Assembly (NCBI RefSeq): GCF_001483135.1
Contig: NZ_LNAL01000008.1
Location: 62,001-126,000 of the forward strand
Direction: 5' to 3'
Length of the DNA stretch: 64,000 nt
Source: Solirubrum puertoriconensis
GTDB lineage: Bacteria > Bacteroidota > Bacteroidia > Cytophagales > Hymenobacteraceae
A program made the translations under genes and the position numbers. The notes below the pieces were generated by a model. The model made no database searches and had not been told where the DNA came from. It saw only the letters and a program-made list of their open reading frames with translations. Every line of letters begins with the position of its first letter. The stretch's first letter is position 1. Shown here piece after piece: positions 43,979-52,272 of the stretch.

Positions 43979-45445
43979 ATGTCTTTCGTCTCACGTCTTT
44001 CTGCTCTATCCCTGTTTGCACTGGGGTTGTTAGCCGCACCAGCGGCCGCACAGGCGCAGAGCACCGTGGTGCTCACCGGCAAAATCAACGGCAAAACCGC
44101 CGATACCGTAGCCGTATCGCTGCGCGAGCACCCCCTCGACCCCAAGGAGCAGCTTACCTACGCCCGCGTGGATAACAAAGGCGAGTTTAGGTTGGCCGTG
44201 AAGGTTGACGGCCCCACCAAGGCCGACCTTGTGTACGGCGACGATGTGGCCGGCCTGTGGCTGGAGCCCGGCACCAACATGGAGGTGCGCTTTAAGGGCG
44301 AAGACCTGGCCACCACGGTGAAGTTTAAGGGCAAGGGCGCCGAAGCCAACACCTACCTCGCCGATTTCGACGAGCGTTTTGTGGAAAACGACGGCTTTCA
44401 GGTGCTGCCCGACAATATTTCGCTTTACGAGGCGCCGTTCTTGTCGTTTCTCGACTACCGCCGCAAGGAGGAAATGAAATTTCTGCAGGACGTGAAGGAA
44501 GACCCCAACGTATCACCTGCTTTCCGCGACTATACCAAGGCCGAAATAGAATACAGCTACGCCAACGACCGCCTCACTTTTCAGGACCTGCGCGAGCAGG
44601 TAGTGGCCACCGAGGGCCGCCTGAAGATGTCGAGCACGTACTACGATTTCCTGAACGACGCGGCGCTGCTCAACAACCCCACAGCGCACCAAAACGAGAG
44701 CTACCAGGAGTTTCTGCTGAACTACGTGCACTACGCTGCTACGGCGGCGGGCCGCAAAAAAGGCGACCCGGAGTTCTACCAAATGTGCTATAACCTGGCC
44801 AAGGAAAAGCTGCAGGGCCCCATGAAGCCCATCATTATGGGCCGGGTGCTGCAGGAGTCGTTCCGCTTTGGCCACGTGAAAATGTCGGCGGCTATGCTGG
44901 AAGATTTTCGCAGCTCCGTTGATCAGAAAAACAAGCTGTACCCCGTTCTCAAAGCCGATTTCGACAAGCACAAGGACTTTGCTATCGGTTCGCCGGCGCC
45001 CAGCTTCAAACTGGTATCGGCTAGCGGCGACTCGTTGTCGTTGCGCGATTTTGCTGGCAAACTGGTGTATGTAAACTTTTGGCGCACCACCAGCGGCTTG
45101 TCGCTGCGCGACTTGCCCTACGCGCAGGAGCTGGCCAAGAAGTTTAACGGCCAGAACATTGTGTTTGTAAACATCGCCCTCGATGAAAACGAACCAGCTT
45201 GGCGCCAGCTGGTTACAAGCAAAAGGCTTTCGGGTGTGCACCTACGGGCGCCTGGTGGGCAGCGTGGCCCCTTGGCTCGTGCCTACATGCTGCAAGAGGT
45301 GCCGGCTTACTTCCTGATTGCTGAAGACGGTACTTTCCTGAACACCAAGCCCAAGCGCCTAAGCAGCCGTGCGGCCGTCGATGAAATAAAGGAATCGTTC
45401 GGTAAGGCCTCTACTTACAGCAGCGCCCTGCCTGCAGGCAAGTAA
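43979..45445 (+). CDS. Secreted TlpA-like thioredoxin-fold protein without CxxC (DUF4369-like N-terminus)
   Basis: 488 residues from the ATG at 43979, signal peptide cleaved near AQAQS. The N-terminal part (about 25-130) has the beta-sandwich pattern of DUF4369 (VVLTGKINGKTADTVAVSL, GLWLEPGTNMEVRFKG). A helical middle follows. The thioredoxin-like domain from about 355 starts IGSPAPSFKLVSASGDSLSL. The active-site region reads VNFWRTTSGLSLRD, so both redox cysteines are missing. It resembles the TlpA/AhpC-TSA lipoproteins of Bacteroidota but cannot act as a disulfide oxidoreductase by the usual route. Periplasmic. Confidence 0.85.
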   Translation: MSFVSRLSALSLFALGLLAAPAAAQAQSTVVLTGKINGKTADTVAVSLREHPLDPKEQLTYARVDNKGEFRLAVKVDGPTKADLVYGDDVAGLWLEPGTNMEVRFKGEDLATTVKFKGKGAEANTYLADFDERFVENDGFQVLPDNISLYEAPFLSFLDYRRKEEMKFLQDVKEDPNVSPAFRDYTKAEIEYSYANDRLTFQDLREQVVATEGRLKMSSTYYDFLNDAALLNNPTAHQNESYQEFLLNYVHYAATAAGRKKGDPEFYQMCYNLAKEKLQGPMKPIIMGRVLQESFRFGHVKMSAAMLEDFRSSVDQKNKLYPVLKADFDKHKDFAIGSPAPSFKLVSASGDSLSLRDFAGKLVYVNFWRTTSGLSLRDLPYAQELAKKFNGQNIVFVNIALDENEPAWRQLVTSKRLSGVHLRAPGGQRGPLARAYMLQEVPAYFLIAEDGTFLNTKPKRLSSRAAVDEIKESFGKASTYSSALPAGK

Positions 45446-45470
45446 CCGCTACCCAGGCAGCTAAGCATAC

Positions 45471-45499
45471 CGGCCCCGCCCCCAAGGCGGGGCCGTTTT
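45471..45499 (+). terminator. Intrinsic terminator after the TlpA-like gene
   Basis: Stem CGGCCCCGCC with its complement, short loop, followed by TTTTGTTTG. Confidence 0.85.
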
Positions 45500-45572
45500 G
45501 TTTGTGCTTTGGCCACTGCCGGCGTGTCGCGCGGTAACTTATACCAGCTTCCTAGGTTTACCAGCCATTCGC

Positions 45573-45580
45573 GACCTTTG
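45573..45580 (+). promoter_or_regulatory. Putative -7 box GACCTTTG, leaderless radical SAM gene
   Basis: One mismatch to TAnnTTTG, followed by CAACC and the ATG at 45586. Confidence 0.4.
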
Positions 45581-45585
45581 CAACC

Positions 45586-46608
45586 ATGCGCTCCACCTTC
45601 CGCGACGGGCTTAATTTCTTTTCCAAGCTTACGCCCCTGCGCGCCCTCAACGCCGTGCAGGTAACGGGCTCCTACGTGCTCAGCCGCCTCACTCGCAAGT
45701 CGCGGGCGTGGGGGCTGCCCATGGCTGTTTCGCTGGAGCCTACCACCTCGTGCAACCTGCGCTGCCCCGAGTGCCCCAGCGGCTTACGCTCCTTTACGCG
45801 CCCTACAGGCATGCTCGAGGGCGAGGTATTCTACCGCACTATTGATGAGTTGGCGCCGCGCTTGTGGTACCTCACGTTCTACTTTCAGGGCGAGCCGTAC
45901 CTGCACCCGCAGTTCCTGGAGATGGTGCAGTACGCCTCGCGCAAAAAGATATACACCGCCACCAGCACCAACGCCCATTACCTAACCGAGGCCAACGCCC
46001 GCAAAACCGTGGAAAGCGGCCTCGATCGGCTGATTGTGTCGCTCGATGGCACCACGCAGGAGGTGTACCAGCAGTACCGCGTGGGCGGCCGGCTGGATAA
46101 GGTGCTGGAGGGCGTAAAGCGTGTGGTGAAGTACAAGCAGGAGCTGCGTAGCGCCACACCGCGTATCATCTTCCAGTTTTTGGTAGTGCGCCCCAACGAG
46201 CACCAGATCGACGAGGCCAAGCAGCTGGCCCGCGACCTAGGCGTAGACGACGTGTGGTTCAAAACCGCCCAGATCTACGACTACCAGCAAGGCTCGCCGC
46301 TCATCCCCACCATCGACTACTACTCGCGCTACCAGAACAACCCAGACGGCACCTGGAGCATCAAGAACCGCTTGCTCAACCACTGCTGGAAGATGTGGCA
46401 CTCCTGCGTGATTACCTGGGACGGGCTGGTAGTGCCCTGCTGCTTCGACAAAGACGCCGAATACCGCCTAGGTGACCTGAAGGGCCAGACCTTCCGGCAG
46501 CTGTGGCACGGCCCTAAGTACCAAGGCTTCCGCAAAGCCCTGCTCAAAGGCCGCGACCAAGTGGAGATGTGCCGCAACTGCACCGAGGGCACGCGGGTGT
46601 GGGGGTAA
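45586..46608 (+). CDS. Radical SAM protein with SPASM domain
   Basis: 340 residues. The SAM-binding 4Fe-4S cluster motif C-x3-C-x2-C is CNLRCPEC (Cys56, Cys60, Cys63), followed by the GxxE-like FQGEPYLHP and the SAM-ribose segment. The C-terminal SPASM region has CWKMWHSCVITWDGLVVPCC and a last pair EMCRNC, ligands for auxiliary clusters. Such proteins modify ribosomal peptides or sugars, or have anaerobic regulatory roles. No precursor peptide or maturase partner is seen nearby. Confidence 0.92.
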   Translation: MRSTFRDGLNFFSKLTPLRALNAVQVTGSYVLSRLTRKSRAWGLPMAVSLEPTTSCNLRCPECPSGLRSFTRPTGMLEGEVFYRTIDELAPRLWYLTFYFQGEPYLHPQFLEMVQYASRKKIYTATSTNAHYLTEANARKTVESGLDRLIVSLDGTTQEVYQQYRVGGRLDKVLEGVKRVVKYKQELRSATPRIIFQFLVVRPNEHQIDEAKQLARDLGVDDVWFKTAQIYDYQQGSPLIPTIDYYSRYQNNPDGTWSIKNRLLNHCWKMWHSCVITWDGLVVPCCFDKDAEYRLGDLKGQTFRQLWHGPKYQGFRKALLKGRDQVEMCRNCTEGTRVWG

Positions 46609-46675
46609 GCTGCGGAACCTAGCTTCAATAAGAAGGCGTAAGCCAAGTATCTGCCTCGACGTAAACCTAGGAAGT

Positions 46676-47089
46676 ATGGCCGAACCAGAAAACCTTGTAG
46701 TGAGCCGAATTGGCAACGCCGAGGCTATTCGTGAGCATTTCGGCCATTGGCCTAGCTTTCACGATGCTGAAATCACCAGGGTGGTTTTCGATGCTAACCC
46801 TGGGTATCATGCCTCAGTCACGTTTTTCATAACCGTTTCTGCAACGTATACACACGTTGATGATCGTGGCCACCACAAGCAAACCAAGCAGTGTGATATA
46901 GAACTGCAGTTCGTCGGCATTAAGGAGTTAGAGGTTGACTACTTCGGGCATCAGAATGTCATTTTTGAATTGCTATTAGAAGAACAAGGCAGCGACATCA
47001 AGTGCACCTTCGATGCTTCGGTTGGTATGGATGCGTTTATCGTGGCCGAAGAAGTGCGTGTAGCCGGACTAACTCCACGGAAGCAGTAG
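46676..47089 (+). CDS. Imm50-type immunity protein (orphan)
   Basis: 137 residues, no signal peptide. The pattern FGHWPSFHDAEITRVVFD, then an ASVTFFITV strand, QFVGIKELEVDYFGHQNVIFEL and a final strand series is that of immunity protein family 50 (PF15594-type), paired with polymorphic toxins elsewhere. No toxin is visible within several kilobases. Base composition is visibly less GC-rich than its neighbours, supporting recent transfer. Family call is by motif memory and moderately certain. Confidence 0.65.
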   Translation: MAEPENLVVSRIGNAEAIREHFGHWPSFHDAEITRVVFDANPGYHASVTFFITVSATYTHVDDRGHHKQTKQCDIELQFVGIKELEVDYFGHQNVIFELLLEEQGSDIKCTFDASVGMDAFIVAEEVRVAGLTPRKQ

Positions 47090-47090
47090 A

Positions 47091-47116
47091 GATGCTTCGA
47101 CGAGCTCAGCATGACG
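47091..47116. repeat. REP-like element GCTTCGACGAGCTCAGCATGAC
   Basis: The segment after the Imm50 stop has the GCTTCGAC-x-AGCTCAGCATGAC form of short intergenic repeats I recall from many bacterial genomes, including Hymenobacter. Only one copy was noticed in this window, so it is not shown to repeat here. Confidence 0.35.
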
Positions 47117-47138
47117 TTCTGAGAGCACACAGCATATA

Positions 47139-47175
47139 AAAACGGGGCGTTGCCACTGCGGCAACGCCCCGTTTT
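47139..47175. terminator. Bidirectional intrinsic terminator
   Basis: Sixteen-base perfect stem (AAAACGGGGCGTTGCC and its complement), 5-base loop, A-run and T-run on the two sides. It separates the convergent Imm50-type and M16 peptidase genes. Confidence 0.9.
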
Positions 47176-47203
47176 GCTTCAGGAGTTGGTTACGACCTAG
47201 GGC

Positions 47204-50200
47204 TTAGTCAGCCTTTTCGGTTTTCACTTTCTCCTTGCCGCCGTCTTCGTCGGATTTGCTCTTGCGCTTCTCCTTCTTGCCGTCGGCGTCTTTCACTTTG
47301 GTTTTGCTCTTCTTGTCGGAAGTAGCGGGGGCGGCAGCCGGAGCAGCGGCCGGGGCCGGAGCTACTTCGGCAGCTACGGCCGGAGCCACGGGGTTGCCAT
47401 CGGCATCCAGCTCAATTACCTCGTAGCCCAGTTGCTTCAGCTCGGGCAGGTACTTCTTGTCGCCCACGGTTACGATGTACATGTTCTCGGCGGGCAGGTA
47501 CTTCTGCGCCATGGCCGCTACATCTTCCTTGGTCAGCTTCTGCAGAATTTCGGCCTGCTTGGACACGTAGTCGGTGGGCAGGTCGTACTCTACCAGGCGG
47601 GCCAGGAAGCTGGCTTTCTGCTGGCCGGTTTCGTACTTCAGCGCATCGCTCTGGCCAATCGAAGCTTTCAGGAACTCCAACTCCTCGTCGGTGATGCCGG
47701 TTTTGCGGAAGGTCTCGATTTCCTTCATGAACTCGCGAACCGACGCAGCCGAGGCATCGGCGCGCACACCCGCTTGGGCGGTGTAGGGGCCAGCGTAGCG
47801 CGAGCCGCTAAAGCCCGAGCGGGCACCATAGGTGTAGCCTTTGTCTTCGCGCAGGTTCAGGTTGATGCGCGAGTTGAAGGCACCACCCAGGATGTAGTTC
47901 ATCAGGTAGGCGCGGTAGTACTCGCCGGTGGCGTCGTAGGGCAGGCCTAGGTAGCCAATGCGGATTTCCGACTGCGGAGCACCGTCCTTGTTCACGAAGT
48001 ACAGCTTTGTTTTATCAGCCTTAGCAGCCATGTTGCCGGCGGGCAGCGTCACGGCTTTCTGCTGCCACTGGTTCAGGAAGGTCAGCTTCGGCTCGATGGC
48101 TTTCTGGGCAGCGTCGCTTACTACCACCAAGTGGCTGATGTTGGGCGCGTAGTTCTCCTGGTAGAACTTCTTCACGTCGTCGAGCGTGAGGGCCGACACG
48201 GTAGCGGCCGTACCCGAGGTGGGCACGCTCATGATGTCGCCGGCACCGTAGAGCAGGCGCGAGAAGGTTTTATCGGCCACCATCACCGGCTGCGTGTTCT
48301 GGTTGGCAATGCCTTCCAGCGTCTGCTTCTTGATGCGGTCGAAATCGGCTTGGTCGAAGCGCGGGTGCAGCAGGCGCTGCTCCAGCAGGGCCAGCGTCTT
48401 GTCGAGGTTTTTGGTCAGCGACTGCACGTACACCGTGGTGTTGTCGGTGCCGGGGCTTACCGAAATCTGGCTGCCCAGCTTCTCCAACTCGGCCGAAAAC
48501 TGCTCGGCGGTGTATTTCTCGGTGCCTTCGTTCAGCAACGAAGCCGTGAGCGAGGCGATACCAGCCTTGTTGCGGTCGTTCTGCTCGAGGCGGTGGCCAC
48601 CGCGGATGGTGAGCAGCATGGTAGTCGTCGGCATCTCGGCGTTTTGGGTGCCGATTACCTTCAACTTATTAGGCATTTCGCTCTTCCACACGGCGGGCAC
48701 AGCCACCATGGGGCTGGTACCGGCTTTGGGCTGCTTCGTGCGGTCGAAGTTGTCCTTGGCCTTCACGTACTTCAGGCCAGCGTACTCGTCTTTGGGGGCT
48801 TTGAAGCCGTCCTTCGATACGGTGTAGTTGTCGGCCTTAGCAACGAGGTCGGGCGAGGTTTTGGGCACCACGCTCAGTACCACGGCGTGTTTGCCTTGAA
48901 CGTATTGCTTAAATACGCGCTGCACATCGGCCTTGGTAAGCGACTGAATGCGCTTCAGCTCCACGGGCAGCAGGTTGGGGTTGCCCGTCTGGTACTGGTA
49001 AGCGGCCAGGGTGCTCACTTTGCCGCTCACGCTGTTGAGGCGGTTAATGAGGTTGGCTTCGGCCGAGGCTTTGTAGCGGGCTACTTCCTCGTCGGTGATG
49101 CCGCGCTTAGCCAGTTCGTCGATCGAAGCACGCATGGTGGCTTCGAGGTCGGCCAGCGGCTTGCCGGGGTAGCTCAGGCCAACCAGCGTAAACTCGCCGC
49201 TCAGCTCGGAGGTGGGGTGGTACGACTGGGCTTGTACGGCCTTCTGGGCTTTTACCAAATTCTGGTACAGCGGCGAAGTTTTCGAGCCACCCAGGATTTC
49301 GGCCAGGGCGTCGAGGGCTACTTCGTCGGGGTGGTTGCCGGGCACCGTCGGGAACACCATCTGCAGCATCGGGAAACGTACGTTGTCCTGGTAGCTGGTG
49401 TAGCGGTCTTGCGTCAGTTGCGGAGCAGGCAGCTTCATGTTCTGCACCTCGGGGCCGCGCGGAATCGAGCCGAAGTACTTCTCTACGAGCTTTACCACGT
49501 CGGCGGCTTTCACGTCGCCACCCACGGTTACGGTAGCGTTGTTGGGGCCGTACCAGCGCAGGAAGAAGTTCTTGAGGTCTTGCAGGTCGGAGCGGTTCAG
49601 GTCCTCCAGGTAGCCGATGGTCAGCCAGCTGTAGGGGTGGCCGTAGGGGTACAGGGTTTTAGCTACGTACTCCGACGCTAGGCCGTAGGGGCGGTTGTCG
49701 TAGTTCTGGCCGCGCTCGTTTTTTACGGTGGCGCGCTGCACTTCAAACTTCTTCTCCGTTACGGCGTCGAGCAAGAAGCCCATGCGGTCGGCCTCGAGCC
49801 ACAGCGCGGTTTCGAGCTGGTTGCTAGGTACCGTTTCGAAGTAGTTGGTACGGTCGCGGTTGGTAGTACCATTGAGGGTACCGCCAGCGGCCGTTACGGT
49901 TTTAAAGTGCTGCTCGTCGGCTACGTTATCCGAGCCTTGGAACATCATGTGCTCGAAGAAGTGCGCAAAACCCGATTTGCCGATGGTTTCGCGGGCCGAA
50001 CCTACGTGGTAGGTTACGTCGACGTGGGCAATGGGGTCGGAGTGGTCCTCGGCCACAATCAGCGTCAGGCCGTTGGGCAGCACGTACTTCTCGTACGGAA
50101 TGGCTACCTCACCGGCTTTGCGGGTAACTTTTTCTACTAGGCGCGTGCCGCCGGTGGTGGCTTTGGCTGCAGTCGCTTTAGCGGCGGGTTTGGCCTGTGC

Positions 50201-50272
50201 CTGGGCTAGCTGCGGCGTACCTGCCGACAGGAAAGCACCTAGGCCCAGCAGCAACAGTTGGTTGCGGGTCAT
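47204..50272 (-). CDS. Secreted M16 family metallopeptidase (two M16 halves)
   Basis: 1022 residues with signal peptide (cleaved near LAQAQ). The first half holds the inverted zinc motif HFFEH (His104, Glu107, His108) and the distal ligand Glu186 in TVKNERGQN. The second half (from about 540, GIASLTASLLNEGTEKY) repeats the fold without HxxEH, as in pitrilysin-like enzymes where it closes the chamber. A Lys/Glu/Ser-rich tail of about 50 residues follows an Ala/Pro-rich linker. It degrades peptides in the periplasm, probably. The tail is unusual for the family. Confidence 0.95.
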   Translation of the reverse strand: MTRNQLLLLGLGAFLSAGTPQLAQAQAKPAAKATAAKATTGGTRLVEKVTRKAGEVAIPYEKYVLPNGLTLIVAEDHSDPIAHVDVTYHVGSARETIGKSGFAHFFEHMMFQGSDNVADEQHFKTVTAAGGTLNGTTNRDRTNYFETVPSNQLETALWLEADRMGFLLDAVTEKKFEVQRATVKNERGQNYDNRPYGLASEYVAKTLYPYGHPYSWLTIGYLEDLNRSDLQDLKNFFLRWYGPNNATVTVGGDVKAADVVKLVEKYFGSIPRGPEVQNMKLPAPQLTQDRYTSYQDNVRFPMLQMVFPTVPGNHPDEVALDALAEILGGSKTSPLYQNLVKAQKAVQAQSYHPTSELSGEFTLVGLSYPGKPLADLEATMRASIDELAKRGITDEEVARYKASAEANLINRLNSVSGKVSTLAAYQYQTGNPNLLPVELKRIQSLTKADVQRVFKQYVQGKHAVVLSVVPKTSPDLVAKADNYTVSKDGFKAPKDEYAGLKYVKAKDNFDRTKQPKAGTSPMVAVPAVWKSEMPNKLKVIGTQNAEMPTTTMLLTIRGGHRLEQNDRNKAGIASLTASLLNEGTEKYTAEQFSAELEKLGSQISVSPGTDNTTVYVQSLTKNLDKTLALLEQRLLHPRFDQADFDRIKKQTLEGIANQNTQPVMVADKTFSRLLYGAGDIMSVPTSGTAATVSALTLDDVKKFYQENYAPNISHLVVVSDAAQKAIEPKLTFLNQWQQKAVTLPAGNMAAKADKTKLYFVNKDGAPQSEIRIGYLGLPYDATGEYYRAYLMNYILGGAFNSRINLNLREDKGYTYGARSGFSGSRYAGPYTAQAGVRADASAASVREFMKEIETFRKTGITDEELEFLKASIGQSDALKYETGQQKASFLARLVEYDLPTDYVSKQAEILQKLTKEDVAAMAQKYLPAENMYIVTVGDKKYLPELKQLGYEVIELDADGNPVAPAVAAEVAPAPAAAPAAAPATSDKKSKTKVKDADGKKEKRKSKSDEDGGKEKVKTEKAD

Positions 50273-50487
50273 AAGTGAGAATAGAGGAGTTAGAGTGAAG
50301 CCAAGTTAAGGACTGTAAGGTAAAACGCGCTGTGTGGCGAAACCTATTCGCGCGAATGACGTAGCCCGCGGCGCAAGGCTGCGTGCTACGGCCAACATAT
50401 CGTGCTATTTTTTTGGCGCTTTGGGCTGCCTAGGTCATTTTGCCACTTCAGGCATTGCCAGGCCTTCTTTTCCACCAACCAAATCCT

Positions 50488-52188
50488 ATGCGTTTCTTCG
50501 CTTTAGCCCCTGCGGCGGCCGCTTTATTGCTGCTCGCCGGCTGCCAAGGGCAATCATCGTCGGGCTCGGCCGCAACCGCCAGCGCCCCAGGCCAAGTTCC
50601 GGCCGACAGCATTAGCGCCCGCGACATTGGCGAGCATATTCGGGTACTGGCCTCCGACGAGTTTCAGGGGCGCAAGCCATTTACCGCGGGCGAAGAAAAA
50701 GCCACTGCCTACATCGCGGCCGAGTTTAAGCGCCTAGGACTGCAGCCCAGCCCCAACGGCACGTACTTTCAGCCGGTGCCGCTGGTCGAAATTACCGGTA
50801 CCCCCGCCGCTACCATGCAGGTAAGCGGCGGCAAGGGCCAACCGCTTACCCTGAAACACCTGCAGGACTACGTGGCCTTTACCGAACGTGAGCAGCCGAA
50901 GGTGAGCCTCACCAACTCGCCGTTGGTGTTTGCCGGCTACGGCGTAGTGGCGCCCGAGTACAACTGGAACGACTACGCCGGGCTCGATGTGAAGGGCAAA
51001 ACCGTGGTGGTGCTCATCAACGACCCGGGCTTTGAAATTGGCGACACCACGCTCTTCAAGGGCAAGGCCATGACGTACTACGGCCGCTGGACCTACAAAT
51101 ACGAGGAGGCCGCCCGCCAAGGCGCCGCCGGGGTGCTGATTGTGCACAACACCAAACCGGCCTCGTACCCCTGGGGCGTGGTGCAAAGCAGCTGGACGGG
51201 CGCCAAGCTGTACCCGCAAACGGCCGACAAAGGCGCCTCGAAGCCAGCCATTGAAGGGTGGGTGCAGCTCGATGTAGCCAAGCGCCTGTTTGCGGCCGCG
51301 GGCCAGAACTATGACGAAGCCTTTGCCGCGGCCAACAAACGCGGCTTCCGGGGCCGGCCCCTAGGTAACCTGGCCGTGAGCACCAGCGTGAGCAACCAGC
51401 TGCGCCGCACCGAGTCGAAGAACGTGGTGGGCGTGCTGCCCGGCACCACCCGCCCCGACGAGTACATCCTCTACACCGCCCACTGGGACCACATTGGCGT
51501 GGGCCCTGTCGTGGCTGGCGACTCCATTTACAACGGGGCTATTGACAATGCCTCGGGCGTGGCCGCCCTCATGAGCATCGCCAAAGGCTTTGCCCGCGCT
51601 AAGGAGAAGCCTGCCCGCAGCATTGTGTTTGTGGCCGTAACCGGCGAAGAGCAAGGCCTGTTGGGCTCGGCCTACTACGCTGCGCACCCGCTGTTTCCGC
51701 TGCACAAAACCGTAGCCGATTTGAACATGGACGCGCTTTCGGCCGCGGGACCCATGAAGGACCTGACGGTGGTAGGCTATGGCCAATCGGAGCTGGATGA
51801 GTACGCCCGCGACGCCGCCCAGGAGCAAGGCCGCTACATCGCCCCCGACCCCACGCCCGAGCAAGGCAGCTTTTTCCGCTCCGACCACTTCAGCCTGGCC
51901 CACGTGGGCGTGCCGGCTTTGTACGCCAGCGGCCGCGCCGAGCACCGCACCAAAGGCACCAGCTACGCCACCCAGCAGCGCGAGGAGTACCGCAGCAAGC
52001 ACTACCACCAACCCTCCGACGAGTACACGCCCGAGCAGTGGGACCTCACGGGCATGGAGCAGGATGCGCGCTTGCTATTCCGGGTGGGCCAGCGCCTGGC
52101 CGGCGAAACCACCTTCCCGCAGTGGAAAGCCGGCTCCGAGTTTAAGGCCATCCGCGAGAAAAGCCTGAAGGCCGCGCCGCGCACCTAG
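50488..52188 (+). CDS. M28 family metallopeptidase lipoprotein with PA domain
   Basis: 566 residues from the ATG at 50488. Lipobox LLLAGC (Cys near 16). An N-terminal SARDIGEHIRVLASDEFQGR segment precedes a protease-associated domain (about 150-270, VFAGYGVVAPEYNWNDYAGLDVKGKTVVVL). The M28 zinc site is visible as AHWDHIG, DNASGVAA, GEEQGLLGS, LNMDA and SDHFSLAHVGVPAL. Such enzymes are aminopeptidases on the cell surface or in the periplasm. Divergent from the M16 peptidase gene. Confidence 0.95.
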   Translation: MRFFALAPAAAALLLLAGCQGQSSSGSAATASAPGQVPADSISARDIGEHIRVLASDEFQGRKPFTAGEEKATAYIAAEFKRLGLQPSPNGTYFQPVPLVEITGTPAATMQVSGGKGQPLTLKHLQDYVAFTEREQPKVSLTNSPLVFAGYGVVAPEYNWNDYAGLDVKGKTVVVLINDPGFEIGDTTLFKGKAMTYYGRWTYKYEEAARQGAAGVLIVHNTKPASYPWGVVQSSWTGAKLYPQTADKGASKPAIEGWVQLDVAKRLFAAAGQNYDEAFAAANKRGFRGRPLGNLAVSTSVSNQLRRTESKNVVGVLPGTTRPDEYILYTAHWDHIGVGPVVAGDSIYNGAIDNASGVAALMSIAKGFARAKEKPARSIVFVAVTGEEQGLLGSAYYAAHPLFPLHKTVADLNMDALSAAGPMKDLTVVGYGQSELDEYARDAAQEQGRYIAPDPTPEQGSFFRSDHFSLAHVGVPALYASGRAEHRTKGTSYATQQREEYRSKHYHQPSDEYTPEQWDLTGMEQDARLLFRVGQRLAGETTFPQWKAGSEFKAIREKSLKAAPRT

Positions 52189-52212
52189 GCGCTGCCTGTT
52201 TTTTTAATCATC

Positions 52213-52250
52213 ACAAAAACGTCCCGGCAGCTCTGCCGGGACGTTTTTGT
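52213..52250. terminator. Bidirectional intrinsic terminator
   Basis: Perfect stem of about 18 bases (ACAAAAACGTCCCGGCAG and its complement), with A-run and T-run, between convergent M28 and glycoside hydrolase-like genes. Confidence 0.9.
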
Positions 52251-52272
52251 TGTGGCTGAAACCCTAGGTCAG

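Noticed and set aside
48131-49681. A 516-residue open frame on the plus strand
   Set aside because: It lies fully opposite the M16 peptidase gene, is His/Val/Gly-rich as expected for a mirror frame of high-GC coding DNA, and has no family motifs.
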